From contig BCIH01000008.1 of the NCBI GenBank assembly GCA_002897115.2, forward strand, positions 1,086,945 to 1,150,944: a stretch of DNA of 64,000 bases. The letters are read 5' to 3'. The position numbers and the translations under genes are program-made. Source of the stretch: Prototheca cutis. Taxonomy: Eukaryota > Chlorophyta > Trebouxiophyceae > Chlorellales > Chlorellaceae. Below are positions 49,997 to 63,069 of the stretch, one piece after another. The notes below the pieces were generated by a model. It had not been told where the DNA came from. It did no database searches and saw only the letters and a list, made by a program, of their open reading frames with translations. The stretch's first letter is position 1; each line of letters begins with the position of its first letter.

Positions 49997-51026
49997 GGTG
50001 GCGGTGATCGACTGCCGTACGTGCCGCGCCGAAGGATGAGGTGCAGTATCCCAGGTTCACACAAGAATCAAATGTGCTTAAAGATATTTGTCGCATAATT
50101 GAGTGGGGGGAATGCATCGGGTGGTCGACTTGTAGACACACTTCGATACTGTTGTCCTCGTCAGAAAACGTCGGAAGCTGGGCGCGAGAGCCGTGGGGGG
50201 CGTGCGGGGTCCCCACCACTGCCATTTGGGCCCGCATGCCCAACGCCCGAGACTGAGACTCGAGACCATCTCAAACATCATTGCCGGGCAAGCCATCCAT
50301 GGATGCTCGCATTCATCTCCATCGTTTTATTTCATACTTTACCTATGTGTTTTCCGATGTGAACGCGGACTTGGAGAGGGGATGCGCTGAGGACACAGCA
50401 CAGTTTGGTTGCCCGCGACTTGCTAGCGAACGGCCCTCTGGGCCGGCGCTGTTACAATGAAGCGCCAGCTGCTACGGGCAATGCAATTCAGGTATTATCA
50501 TGTTTGGACTGTAAATCATACAGTAATTATCTTGCATGCGGGCCTCGACAGCTGAGCACCATTGTTTGCTGTTGCCTCCATATGCAGCCCGGCCCAGCTG
50601 CTTGTGGAGAACCTCGGCCAAGCCCCCGCACGCGCCGCTGGATCCTGCTCGGCTGGATGGTAGGCATGTAATGGATTAGGACTGTGTGTCTGTCATGCTT
50701 GAGGAGATAGGCGACTCTGTATGTTGTTTGTGTAGACCGATAGAATGGACAAAGGGGGGGGAGGGCAGGGCAGGGGTGTTTGCCACCGGCCTGCCTGCAT
50801 GGAATTATTGCACGCTTCAGCCTGAGCGCATTGCACCTTTACACACACATGCAGGCCTGGCAGTGCGACTGGCCTGCTGCAACGCCGCTCATGGGGATTC
50901 AGACCCTTTTCAGCGGCACCCGCACCGCCGCGTCGGCCGGCCCACGGCGGCGGCAAGGGTGGCCGACCGGCCCGGACAAGTTCTAGCCACAAGGGGCCGG
51001 CCCAGCAGCAGCGTGGTCCCCGCGGG
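49997..51026. promoter_or_regulatory. Divergent upstream region of glycerol kinase and the RAP protein gene
   Basis: About 1 kb between two outward-running genes. The middle part is A/T-rich. No gene or clear regulatory motif was recognised. Confidence 0.35.
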
Positions 51027-52606
51027 ATGGCTACCCCCAATGCAAAGCAGGCCCGGCGCATGCCCGGGGGGGTGCAGCTCTTTCAGCCAGACGCACATAT
51101 CCCCAGCCGGCGGCAGCAGCAGTACGAGACTGCAGAGGCTCGAGTCAAGGGAATACTAGCTGCAGTGCCCGAGGCCTGGACATCAACTGGCAGCCCCGAT
51201 CCGGCCAGCAGGCACAGCGTGCTGCTGTCGGCACTGGGCGAGGCAGAGCGCGCTGCGGCAGGCTTGCCCCCCGCGCGCCAGCTGGCGCTCCTGGTGTCCA
51301 GTCTGGCGGAACTGTCCACGTCGCCCCTTGCGGCAGGGCTGGACGTCCACAGCGTCACACGACCGTACGCTGAGCTGTTTGCCAAGACGCTCGCGGCCCG
51401 GCGCCGCGGGGCCTCGCCCAGCACGCCGTCAAGCGCCCTCCCCGCCCCGCCCAGCCGCGCCGCTGCGCTGGGGGTGTGGTCGGCCCTGGCGGGGTCGTCG
51501 TACCCCATGAGTCACCGCATGCTGGAGCGCCTGGCTCGGGCCGTAACTGGCGGGCTTACCGGCTTGACCACGGACCAGGTCTGCACTGCGCTGTGCTGCA
51601 CGCTACGCTACGCGTACGAGCCGGGACGGGGGGCGGTGGCCGCGGCGCTGGAGACCGAGCTTTCTTCCCGGCCACCCGGCGAGTTTACACCGCAGGCCGT
51701 GCAGTCGGTGCTCCTGGCAGGGCGGCGGCAGGGCAAGTCGCTGCCTGCCGACCTGGTCGAGCACCTTGCGCTGTGCACTCTGGGCCACATCGCCGCGCGT
51801 GATGTCGACTTGCTCACCCTGAGCAGGTCCTGGAACCTGCTTCTCCATTTCCCGGCCACGCCCCTGCACCCCAAAGTCGTGCGGTCTGCCATGGGGGAGC
51901 TGTGGAGACAGCTGTCCGACGCTGATCCGCAGGGCCTGGCGTTTTGCCTGCTGGCCCTGGAGCAGTCGGGCATGAAGCTGGGGCCGGGCCTGTTGGAAGC
52001 CTCGGCCGCGCGGTTGGGACAGCTGGCGCCGGGGAGCATCCCGCCCGATGCCCTGGCTTCCTGTCTCTGGGTCTACGGCCGCCTGAAATGGCACCTGCCC
52101 GCGCAGCAGCCCGGCGCGGTCAACAGGCTGGCTGCCCAGGTGCTGGCATCGGGCGCCACCATGGACGCCAGGGGCGTGGCCTTTGGACTCCCCACGGCGG
52201 TGGCGCTTCCTGAGCCGCAGGGGGGCACGCTTCCCGAGACCCTGGGATTCCAGCGCCTGGCCATGGCTGCCAAACGAGCACCCGGCGCTGGTGGTGGCGA
52301 GCTCGGATCCGGCCCAGACCTGGGATTTGATGCAACAAATGCCAGGGCGACTGGCGGTGCAGATGCGCAATTCACAGCAGCACCGCTGGCACTCGACGAC
52401 GCATCGCTCCGTGCTTTCTTGGCACGCAATTCAGCCCAGCGGGCGACCATGGCCGCACGTGTGGCCACAGCCGAAGTCCTCACTGCCACAAACAACATTG
52501 TCGCCGCCATCAGAGCAAAATACCGCCTGGGCACGGTGTGTGTATTCGTTGTTTCTTTGTGTTTAGGTGGGGAGTTTGCATGCACGTGTGTGTGTGTGTG
52601 TGTGTT

Positions 52607-52672
<66 letters not shown>

Positions 52673-55600
52673 GGGGGGGGGCCATATGTCTTTTTGGGGG
52701 GCTTGTGTCTTTTAAGAACGGTGGCAATTGAGTTCTGTTTGAGAAGCTTGGATGCCGTATTCATCGCAACACCCTTTCCCCTATCTCAACTGCCCAACAA
52801 AAAAAAAAAATCATAGGACTCGCCGGTGCCCGAGGCGGTGGCGCCGAGCCCTGCTGCAGAGCCGGAGAGTCTGGCGCTGGAGGGCTCGGCCTGGGCACTG
52901 GCCAATGCCATTACGTGCCCCGACCGCCAGCCCGGGCGGCTGCCGCCAAAGGTGGTGCTCCGCAGCGAGGACGAGCGCTGGCCCAGTGTGACTGTGGTGG
53001 ACCCGCTGACCGGGATCACGTCCATCCTGCCCCACTACACTCCCGCGCTGCTGACGTACCGGCCAGACTGGGAACGACCTGCCTGGCTCGATGAGCAGCG
53101 GGTTGTGGCTGCCAGCGACAGTGCCTTCCCCGCCGATTCTGATCAGGGAACCCGGCGATGGGATGAGCCCATCTACTATGCCCGGCTGGGTCCCGGAGGC
53201 GAGTTTTTGCCCCCGGGCATCGTCTCGGGATCAGAAGACGGCGGCGCCGGTCAGGAGGAGGCGCTGCCTGGTCTGCTCAATTTCGACATCGACGAAGCCG
53301 CGGTCGACGAGGCCACGGGCGCCGAGGCTGCTGTGCCTCCAGGGGGCCCGCAGGTCGCTACAGGTGTGCAACGGCCGCCGGCGGCTGGTGGGTCGACGGA
53401 CTCGGCAGGAGACCGCGTGCCGGCGGAGTTGGACACCATCCCGGACTTGGACGACGAAGAGGAAGAGGACGACGACGAAGAAGAAGATATCGATGATGAA
53501 GAACCTGAGACACAGCTGACCAGCCAGGGTGACGACGGTGGACCCGTGCCAGGGCAGCGCAGCAGGGCAACAGAGGGTGCAGCATCTTCTTCCACCTCTC
53601 AATCGGCATTCTCAAACAGACCGCAAGGTCTGACGGGCCACGAGCGACCCCCTTCTGCAGTGCCAGACCGTCACGAGCCGTCGCCATCTTCGCGCGATGA
53701 CAGCAGTGCAGGCTCTGGCCTTCAGCTCATGCTGAAGCGCCCCGGCGCCAGCGGGCATTCGCTGTGGCGCCAGCGAGCGGCGGAGGATCTGGTCATCCGG
53801 CACGAGCTGGATCGCGTGGAGGTGGACGCCTGGGTCAAGTGGATGCGTGCACCTCGACCCAGTTGCGCTGCCTGTTTTTCGGGGCTGGAGGACCGTGTCG
53901 GCGACCTGGCTTGGCAGGCGAGTTGAGAGGGTGCGGTTTAGGCTGTCATGGGGACGTCAGCAAGAGAGATTTTGTTCACGCGCAAGGGAAGTTGGCCAAT
54001 GGCAGCGCTCGTTGCTGAGAATGGGCTGCAGTCGTGCTTGCTTGCTTGCCAAGGACTGATGGTATGTCTGCCAGAATCGGGCTCCAGGATCCACTATTGA
54101 CCGTCCGTCCAGGATGCACGTATGCACACCCTCGCCAGCAACCTTCTCCACAGGGCATTGCACGCACCCTCGAGGCGATGGCCTTCCACCACGAGCGCAA
54201 CGAGACTCTGCTCCGGGCGATCCAGGACCGGCTGCTGACCGAGCTCCAGACGGTCGGCACCAACGTGCGTGGCAATGACATGCGGCGGCAGTTGTCGTGC
54301 TGCCCTGACAATAATGGCAGTGCTAGGTGCTGTGCCCTGATGACCATGCGGCACTGCACAGCACTGCCTGCGTAATCAACAGAGCTGCAGAGCGCTCTAG
54401 TAGTCCACAACGAAAAACACCCACCCAATCTTTGCAGCAAATCACGCGGTTCTTGGCGACGTGTGCAGCACTCCAGTTGTCTCCCGGGCGAGATTTCTTT
54501 GCTGCAGTGACCTCTGAAATCGAGGACCGCCTGGTGAGTGACGCTGGGGGTTGGTGCGGTGCACAGCCCTCGCATGCTTGGTCTAGGAACCATTTAAAGA
54601 ACAACCTCCCCACTTCCACACACTCTCTGCACAACACCAACCGCCCAACGAACCCAAATGCTGTGAAGGCACGACGGGAGGCCAAGGCGGCTCACGTCAT
54701 CATGCTTGCATGGACGAGGGCAACTCTAGGCGAACTCACGCCATCCGAGTTCCAGGGACTCCTGGATCTGGCCCCGGAAGCCGTGGCCCCCTCGCACGCT
54801 GGCAACTATGGCCGTCTCCTCCAGATTGCGCTGTACCTGGAGGTGAGCTTTTGGGGGAAAGAGGGGGTTTGCGCTTGATCAGAAGAGGGCCGTTTCAAGC
54901 ACGCTGCGGTGTCTGTGGATCGTACTTGGGAACCATGCCAAAGATGCAGTGTGCCTAACGATGCCTGCTGTTGCTCCGGTCATGCCATGTATGCAGATGG
55001 AGACGGGGCAGCCCTACTCCAGCTTCCTGCCTCCGGAGATCCTGAACCTGGCAGTGCATCGGGCCAGAGGGGATAAGCCCACCGTGTCCTTTCTCCAACG
55101 AGATGTCCTGGTGAGTGCAGCAGGGAAATGGCATGCTGCACTCATGTCCCCGCCACCTGGCTGCTGGAATTGGTGGCCAGAACGCGGGGCACACACCCCT
55201 GTTCTCTGCCGGGGTTGGATCAGCAAGAAAACAGTGCACGGAATAGTGAGAACCAACCATTCTCTCTTTCTTCCCCAACCCTACAGTCGGCGCTGAACTC
55301 GATTGGACTGGAGCTCGAGCTGGAGGCACGGGCAGTGGATGGCCTGTTGTCCGTGGACTTTGCCGGTGCGAGTGCAGGGTGGCAGAGGGGCTGTTGGAGT
55401 GCCGTGGGGTGTGTGTGCGATGACTACAAAATGGGTAGTATGTTCTCAAGCTCTCTTGGCGACAAGGCAAATGCTGAGCCTGTTGGCCACGCGCTCAGAG
55501 GGCCCCAGCCGCAAGAATTGAATTGTCCCTGGCATCTGGGAGGCTAAGCATCCCAACACACTCCCACCCCCTGCCTGCTCACAGTGACCGGGGCCCATTC

Positions 55601-56030
55601 GAAGGGGAAAAGTATCGCCATTGAAGCAGATGGGCCGCTGCACTTCTCCCCGCAGCCACCGTACAGGCCACTGACACACACAAACTTCCGAAACCGATTG
55701 CTCGAATACCACGGGTGAGTCTGCTGTTTTAGGGGGGTGGGAGTCTGCAAGGCAGCCCAGGATTCTGCAGAGGGCAAGGGCTGTGCAGTTGCCTGAAATT
55801 CATGCAAATGCAGTGGTTCTCCTGGGTTGGCATGCCTGTGCCCCGTTCCCCTGCATTTCATTCCCAGATGACGACCCTGATTCATGGACTCTCTAATCTA
55901 TCTTTCCACCCTCGCCCTGCACAGATGGGAAGTTGTGAGCATTCCCTTCCACGAATGGCTGCCACTGCGGTCACTGCCTCAGAAACAGGCGTACCTCAGG
56001 GACAAACTGGAGCGAGCCCTGCCCTCATGA
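51027..56030 (+). CDS. RAP-domain helical-repeat protein, probable organelle RNA factor
   Basis: The first exon runs from ATG 51027 to about 52535, the second from 52817 to about 53851. At least six shorter exons follow, to TGA 56028-56030. The N-terminal two thirds are helical, Leu/Ala-rich repeats (DALASCLWVYGRLKWHLP, FCLLALEQSGMKLGPGLLEA, QITRFLATCAALQLSPG) of the kind found in FASTK and octatricopeptide-type proteins. A very acidic, low-complexity stretch (DDEEEEDDDEEED) sits in exon 2. The C-terminus is a RAP domain: KSIAIEADGPLHFSP, then NRLLEYHGWEVVSIPFHEW and KQAYLRDKL. Such proteins usually act on chloroplast or mitochondrial transcripts. The N-terminus is Arg/Gln-rich; targeting is unclear. 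Intron 1 has a long TG repeat. Joining of the middle exons is approximate. Confidence 0.85.
52585..52671 (+). repeat. (TG)n microsatellite in intron 1 of the RAP gene
   Basis: An almost pure TG dinucleotide repeat of about 85 bases, interrupted once by TTCA and followed by a short G run. Confidence 0.9.
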
Positions 56031-56396
56031 GGAGTGGGTCCAACGGGTGTACAGAGATTTTGTATGTGTTGAGCGATGGCAGTGTCTGCCCAACGAGAAG
56101 AATTCTTGCTGCAAGAGATGTACCAGATTATTCATGTGTCAAGCAATCGACGCCTCACTAGGGATCAGTGCGGGTTAGCGGCCACTCGTGCAAGGAAGGA
56201 GGGGGATTGGAAAAAAGGGGAGTGCAGTCGATCGCCGTGATTTCGAAGACTGCGCGATGTCTAAGCACCCCAAGAAAAGGTAAAGCAAAGTGTGTGTGGG
56301 CGGGGAAGAGGGGGGGTGTTTTGATGATCTCCCCCCGCTTTGGCCCTTTCTTGGTTCCAGGGTGCAATCAACATGGTAGTGCTAGGACCGAGCATC
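56031..56396. other. Convergent spacer, no feature seen
   Basis: This holds the 3' ends of the RAP gene (plus) and the alpha/beta hydrolase gene (minus). No TGTAA was found close to either stop. Confidence 0.5.
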
Positions 56397-57816
56397 TCAT
56401 TGGTTGTCTGGGTCAAACATGCCACGCAGCCAGGCTTCCGCATAGCTTGCCATTTCGGTGAGCTGGTCCAGCCAAAAGTGGTCCGCTCCCCGCCAGACGC
56501 GGAGCTGGAGCGGTGCCATGCAGTCTGCGCTGATGCCCCCTGGCAGCAGCTGGTTTGGTGCTCGGGCCCCGGAGCCTGATTCTGCTGGTAGCAGGCTGTC
56601 ATCTTCTACCAACAGCTGTCCACCAGCACTCTGCACCGCCTTGACCATGCTTGGCTCCCCGCAAAACTGATCCTGCACAGGTTTGGGGGTGGGGGTTCTG
56701 GGGGGGGGGGGATTTATGGTGCATTCGATGACAAAGCGTTCAAATACGTGCATGCATGCATGCAGTTAGTACAGAATAAAAGCCATACATTCATTGGACG
56801 GAATAATTGCGTTCCAAACTTGACCGATCCCAACTCCAGTCATGACAGCCCACGGACCTGGGACCCGAGGATGAGGAGGCGGGGGATGTGCTTGGCCCCT
56901 GCCACTTGGTCAAAGATGCCTCGAGTGCCCAGAATGGCACTCAGTCCACCCAACGGGAAGCTGACCGAGACATAGGCTGCGACCAGCGGGTGCCGCAGGG
57001 AATGCGCGGCGACGCAGCTGCCCCACGAGTACCCCACGACCACCAGCTTCCGCCCAGCTTCTGGCAGCTGTGCCGCCAGAAAGTCAGCGACGTCCAGCAC
57101 GTCCGAAAAGTCGGCCACCCCACGTAGCTGCTTGTACCCCGTGCTCCCGCCGACGCCTCGCTGGTTGTACCTCAGCACCACCCCCACCCAGGGGCAACGG
57201 CTTAGCCGACTGTGAGGCAGTGAGTGAGCAGGAGGTAGTGGGTCCAGCGTCGGGGCAGTACAATGACGATAAGGACCAGGAGAAAGCTGTGCATCGAGCA
57301 TGCTCATTTGCGCAAGCACATTGACATGTGCCTGCAGGCACCCGCATGATGCAGCTGCGTGACCCACGACAGCTTCCGGGCAGAAACACAATGGCCAACA
57401 CGTCCCGGACGCACTGAAAGAGTTCCGAGACAACAGGGTCCATCATGCTTCCTGTCACATGGAGGATTTCAGGGTCAAAGGAATTGGGTCTTGTGGTGCG
57501 TGCCATGTGACATGTCGTTGGCCATGTTGACGATGGGCGCCACCGCCACCAGCATCCAGACACTCAGGTGCTGCCGTGTCAAACAATCCCTGCCACCTAC
57601 CACCGCCATCCAGCAGCCTGCCAGGCGCCATTTTACAAAAAATCGCATATATCGTCCGCAACACACAGAGACCATCGATGCGCTCGCACCTCCCAAATAA
57701 GGGTATGGGTGGATGACAAGGACCCCAACCCCATCCCCTGCTGGGCTCGGACGACAGAGCTCGCCCACCAGCGTCTCCCCGCCTGACACAGGTATGAGCA
57801 CGGATTCCCGGCTCAT
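56397..57816 (-). CDS. Alpha/beta hydrolase-fold protein
   Basis: Four exons were recognised: 57816 to about 57689, about 57447-57380, about 57201-56858 and 56672-56397. The frame of exons 3 and 4 is firm; the junctions of exon 2 are inferred from phase. The start MSRESVLIPVSGGETLVGEL and the strand VGVLVIHPYPYLGG are followed by VVLRYNQRGVGGSTG. The nucleophile elbow is VVVGYSWGSCVA (Ser) and the C-terminal histidine is in GADHFWLDQ. The fold and catalytic residues resemble small bacterial-type hydrolases that act on esters or thioesters. The substrate cannot be told. It is divergent from the WDR18 gene across 296 bp. Confidence 0.82.
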
Positions 57817-58112
57817 CCTTGCAAGACAAACTTAAAACATGAGGAAAATCCAGGCGAGACAGCAGAACGGGGCCCCATGGAGATTATTCGACTTGCCTCG
57901 ATGAAGATCGGTCAAGCCGAGGACGGGAAAACACGGCTTGAAAAAAAATGCAAGATTCGTACGCATCGGTCGCGCGCAGGGGGCCTGGTAGGGGTGCACC
58001 GCGATGAACTGAGCCTGTCCTCATAAAACTTGTCTGCATGCATTGCAGAACAACATTATTCCAGTGTAAAAGCAAAAGAACGCCACTGCAGGTGGCGTAG
58101 CAGCCCCCGCGC
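57817..58112. promoter_or_regulatory. Divergent upstream region of the hydrolase and WDR18 genes
   Basis: A 296-bp spacer between two outward-running genes; no distinct motif was seen. Confidence 0.35.
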
Positions 58113-60103
58113 GATGCAGCCGGAGGTGGTGCTGGTTGCCGGCAAGGAGGAGGGCGTCATTGGCGTCTGGTGCGCAGTTGGAGGGCCAGGAAACGTTGTA
58201 TAGTGTCGTGTGCATGGGTATGATGTCGTGAATTTTCTCTATGTGTGGACATTTGACTTGCCCCTCTCCCCCGGGTTGGCTAGCTACAGGGATGTCGAGA
58301 GGGGCAGTGCTCTGACCAGTTACAAGACCAACGCCTGTCCTCCCAATGGCTTGTCCTTATTGGGCAAGGAGTATTTCATCGCCGCCCAGCTCACCAAAGC
58401 CGCCATCCACGCCTGGACATGGTCAAAGGCACGTCCGCGTGTTTGTGTGTATGTTGTTTGGGGGAGGCATGTGCTTCTACCATGGTGGCTTGCACCGTGC
58501 GACAGAGGGGAGTGCCAGCTGCCAAGCACCCATCCATTTCCCCCAAATGCATGCAGGACCAGGTACTGCTCCGGAGCTTTGCCCCGACGCCACTGGCCTC
58601 CATTGCAGGGAGCCCCTGTGGCTGCTTCGTGGCCGGCGGCGGCGCCGGGGGCACAGCAAACCTGTGGTGCGCTTCCTCTGGCCGCCTGCTGCGGTCCTGG
58701 CCCGCGCACTACAAGCCTGTCACGGCGCTGGTTTGGTCGGCCGATGGGGCGCTGCTGTGCACGGGCGGCACCGACGGCGTGGTGTCTGTCTGGCAGACCG
58801 CGGCGCTATTGGATCCGGCGACCGCCGGGGTCGCTGCCCCCCGGCCCTGGCGGTCGTGGCCCGCCCACACGTTAGGCGTGACGGCGCTTGCCTTGCTTGG
58901 GAATGCCACGGTCCTGCTTTCTTCCAGCCTCGACTGCACCATCCAGGCGGTGCCCTTGGGCGAGGCCAGCTGGCCACTCCGCCGCTGGGCCCTGCCCGCC
59001 GCAGCGCACTCGGTCCTGGCAGACCCCGCCGGCACGGTGGCCTATGCCGGCACCGCAGACGGCGCCATCTGCCGCCTGCCTCTCGTCGGCGACGGGGCCG
59101 CCGGGGTTGCAACATTGCCGGCCCTCGAGGGCCACACCATGGCTGTTGTGACCCTGGCTCTTGCCGGGCCAGATGCCGGCACCCTCATCTCAGGCAAGCA
59201 TCACCGGCCTTGTTGCTGGTGATGGTGGTGGCTGCTGGGCTTGGGCATGGTGTTGTGAACAGACCGGCATGGCTGGCTGATAAGATCAGGACACGTCGGC
59301 TGGGTGGCCGCCATGTAGTCCTCAGCAGCATCATGACCCGCAGCTCATTGCAACCTAACGAGCTCTGTCATCACAGAACGCAACTTCAAATTCCTCACTC
59401 ATTTCCGCAACCCCACTCCACAAATTTGTCGACCACTGCAGGGTCGGAGGATGGGAGCGTGCGATTCTGGGACCTCCGGACAAGCCAACAGACGCGGGTG
59501 CTGGAAAACGCGGCCAAGGGCGGGCCTGTGTCGGCGGTGCTCGTGCTGGAACGGCCGGCGGCAATGCCGGTGCTGGGCAGCCGGGGCCGGGCACTCACGG
59601 GGTCAAAGACCGCGTTGCCAATGCAGCCCTTGGCCGTGCTTTCCAAATTTGCTGGTGCACCTGCAGCGGGAGTGCAGCCCTGGGAGGAACCACTGGTGGC
59701 CCTTCGGCGTTGTGCAACGGGTGGTGACGGCCATGCTGAAGATGAGGATGATGAGCAGTGGCTCCGCAGGGCGGCGGGCCGGGAGGGTCTGGGAGAGGCC
59801 GCGCCAGCGCATGAACAAAGTGGGGGCCCAGAGGGACCCACACCGGCTGCTGCATTGGCAGCATCACCCAATGCCCCCGGCGCTGCCCAGCCACAGCAGC
59901 CTGAGGCCGATGCGATGGAGGTTGAAAGTGCCACCGACGACAAACTGGTGCAGCTCACCGCGGAAAATGCCGAACTCCAGGCAAAACTGGTGCGCCTCAC
60001 TGAGGAGAACGCAGAATACCAGGCAAAACTCGCAAAGGCAGCCACAGCAGTAGAGAAGCTGGTGGCGTTGAACACATCGTTGCAAAAGCGCGCACAGCAG
60101 TAG
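58113..60103 (+). CDS. WDR18: WD40-repeat protein WDR18 / IPI3
   Basis: Exons run from ATG 58113 to about 58195, about 58291-58428, 58557-59193 and 59442-60103; the first junction is approximate. The start MQPEVVLVAGKEEGVIGVW and the next exon RGSALTSYKTNACPPNGLSL with HAWTWSK match the WDR18 N-terminus. WD repeats follow (TALVWSADGALLCTGGTDG, TALALLGNATVLLSSSLD, GSEDGSVRFWDLRT). The C-terminus is a heptad-like coiled coil (LTAENAELQAKLVRLTEENA). In yeast and animals this protein belongs to the Rix1/PELP1 complex that matures 60S subunits. Introns 2 and 3 both begin with GC (AAG|GCACGT and CAG|GCAAGC), because no GT donor preserves the frame. TGTAA lies at 60208-60212. Confidence 0.88.
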
Positions 60104-60420
60104 ATGTACTGCGTGCGTGCATGTGTGTGTGTGCGCACGCGTGCATGTGTGCGTGCTGCTGCGGTGGAATAGTTGAAATGTTCTGTGCCAGCGATCAACC
60201 AGGGTCTTGTAACCTATGCTCTCCATTCTTTGACCGAGCCGTTGCCTCTTAGACGAGCGGGAGTGATGGTGGATGCTCTTTAGCAGGGAGCCCAGCGGCC
60301 CGTCTTGTAAAACAAAAACACAGTATGAAGAAACAGTCTCCTCCTGGGTAAAGGAATCGTGTCACGGTCAGAACCCCAGCCTGCAGATTACTTTCTCGGT
60401 TTCTTCATTGCCAGGTCAGC
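60104..60420. other. Convergent 3' region of WDR18 and kinesin
   Basis: This 317-bp spacer carries the WDR18 TGTAA at 60208-60212 and a short GT-rich stretch at 60105-60155. Nothing else was seen. Confidence 0.5.
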
Positions 60421-63000
60421 TCATGCTGGCGTGATGGCCTGCACGGTGGCGCCCACGAGGCTCTGAACGTAGGCCAGCTGCTGGGCAAGCCTTTTCACAG
60501 CCGTGCTGCCATCAGTTCCCTGAGCGTTGGGGGTTAGGGGATTTTGAGTCGGGTGAGCACAATTCCCCCGCTTTGCTATCCACAATCCTAGTCCCCCCGG
60601 ACGCACACGCGCGCACGCGCACATACACACACAAATGCTCTCCCTCACCTGGTGCTGAGTCAGTTCTGACAGGCATCGCTCAGCATCGGCCATTACGATG
60701 CTGACCTTGTCCTGTAGGATGCACCGCAGTGCTTCCCGTTCTTTTTCCAACGTTTCCACCTTGGCTCCGAGATGGCTGGCAAGCTTGGCCTCTGCACTCT
60801 GCGGCAGGGCCGAGTCCGTCCCTGCCAGAGACGGTTTGGCTGGTAGAAAGCTTGTGGCCAGACGGGTTGAGCCCACCTGAGCCAACCCGGGGTCAAAGTC
60901 CGCGAGCCCACTGCCGCTGGAACGCAGGCTCGCCGCAGGGCTCTGAAACACACTGCCCCCACCAGCATCGTCGTTGTAGTCCTGAACATTGATGAATTGA
61001 TGCAATTTTGTTTTGGAGATTTCAGACAGCAGACAGTTGATTCTGTACTAGTTGGGTGATGCTGTTTTAGGGTTCTTTGTCAATCCCCCCCCAAAAAACA
61101 CCTACACCCATACCCACCCACACCTGACACACACCCCAACAAGCGAAACGTACCACGAGGTGTGGGCGGCTGGGCACGCCACTGCTGCCGGTATCGCTTG
61201 TGCCCGTGCGGGCAGTGACCATGATGGGCCCGGTCGGAAGACCCTCCACGCTGCCGCCACTGTGCCGCACCGGCCGCAGCGCCGCGACCTGCCAGTCGTC
61301 CCCGTCCTGCTCCGGTTTTGTGGTGCCGCCAGCTGACTCGCCGGGCACAGCGCCGCCCCGCACTTCAGTCACTTCCCGTCGCAGCAACAGCAGCTCTGCA
61401 GTCCGACTGTCCAGCTGGTCCTCCAGTTCCCTGAGAAACAGGGAGACAAGGGAGCTCCGGCGACGGTGAGAACGCGGTGTGCTTGGTCGCAGGGGCTTTA
61501 CCCATGCATCTCACTGCAGGCATACTGTGCTCAGAATGAATGAACCAGATCCCGCCTCATGCCTTACCAAAGAAACCATCAGAGATATCCCATTATCACC
61601 AACTCAGCAGCACCTGGTGCGCGTGGCTGCAGCTTCGACAGTGGTCTGGAGCCCCAGCACTTGGGCATCCCGCTCGGACAATCGCTGCGTCAGCGCGGCC
61701 AGGACATCGCGCTGCTTGCGCAGCAGGCCCCGATACCTGTCCAGCTGCGCGGCGCCTTCCGCGGCCGACTCGCGCTCGGCCTCCAGCTCGGCGATCCGAG
61801 TCGCATAGGCGTCCCGGATCCGGGCCTGCTCCGCGGCGAGCAGTTGCCGAAACTGTGGTGTCTGTTCCAGACGCTGGCCTCCCACCAGGAGCTGGCTCTG
61901 CAGCAGGCTGATGCGGCCCTGCAACGCCGCCATGGCGGCCTTGTGCCGCATGATCTCCGCGCTCTGACGCTCCAGCGCGCTGATCGCCGCGAGCTTGTCG
62001 GCCTGCTCCCGCCGTCGAGCGGCGTCCAGCTCCAACAGCAGTCGCTTGTCCACCAAGTCCCGCGACCGCTGCTGCAGCTCGGCACGAAGTTTCTTCAACT
62101 CCTGTTCGTACCGCCGCAGGAGTGTCCGATGGTCCAGATCCTCATTCAGCACGGGTGCATTCCGCACATTCTTCGCTCGATTCGCAAATTTAAGCGTCGA
62201 CAGCGACTCTGCAGGTGGTATCGATGGCGGGGAGTTGTGGGTGGAGTTTGGGGGCTGTGGATGCTATTGCCGTCTCGCACGGCCCAACCCAGCTCAAGCC
62301 CCCCCAACAAACAGGTACCCTGGAAAGCCTCGACTGCGGGACTGATCATGGCCAGGAAGGTTGTCTTGCAGTTGCCACCCAGACTATCCTCCAGGATCCT
62401 CGTCAACTTGCTATCCCTGTAGGGAACGTGAGGGCGATCGCGGTGGCGGCCGGGCCCCGCCGGCGTGCCCGCCGCCAGCGCGGAGATGACGTTGCCTAGT
62501 GCACTCAGACTCTGGTTGATTTTCTTACTCTCTTCCAGGCGCTGACCCGTGGCACCCGTCACGTGCACACGCTCGCTCCCCGCCAGGTCCACCAGGTTGA
62601 GCTTGCCTACCCGCACCGTCTGGCGCACACCCGTCCCGGGCCCCGCGGCAGCTGCGGCGGCCGCGGCGTCATCGCCGGTGCCACCCAGCGCGACTGCGGC
62701 TGCCAGGGCACCACTGGCCCCGGCCTCAGCCCCCGGCTCGGCGGAAAAAGTGGCTTTTTCCACAGTCAGTTGGAATATGGCGTGGGAACGGGAACTGAGC
62801 TCGTTCATCTTGGTCGCGCCCGTCGCCCGGGCAGCAGCGCCTTGCCGCATCAGCATGAACACCTCCTCTGGTGTCCGTACTACCCACTCCGAGAGGCCCT
62901 CGACGTGGACGCCACGGCGCCGGTCCTCCCGCACGCTCAGATTGGTGCCGCTGGGTTTCAACAGATCCGAGATTACCTTCAATTTGTTTGGACATGAGAG

Positions 63001-63069
<69 letters not shown>

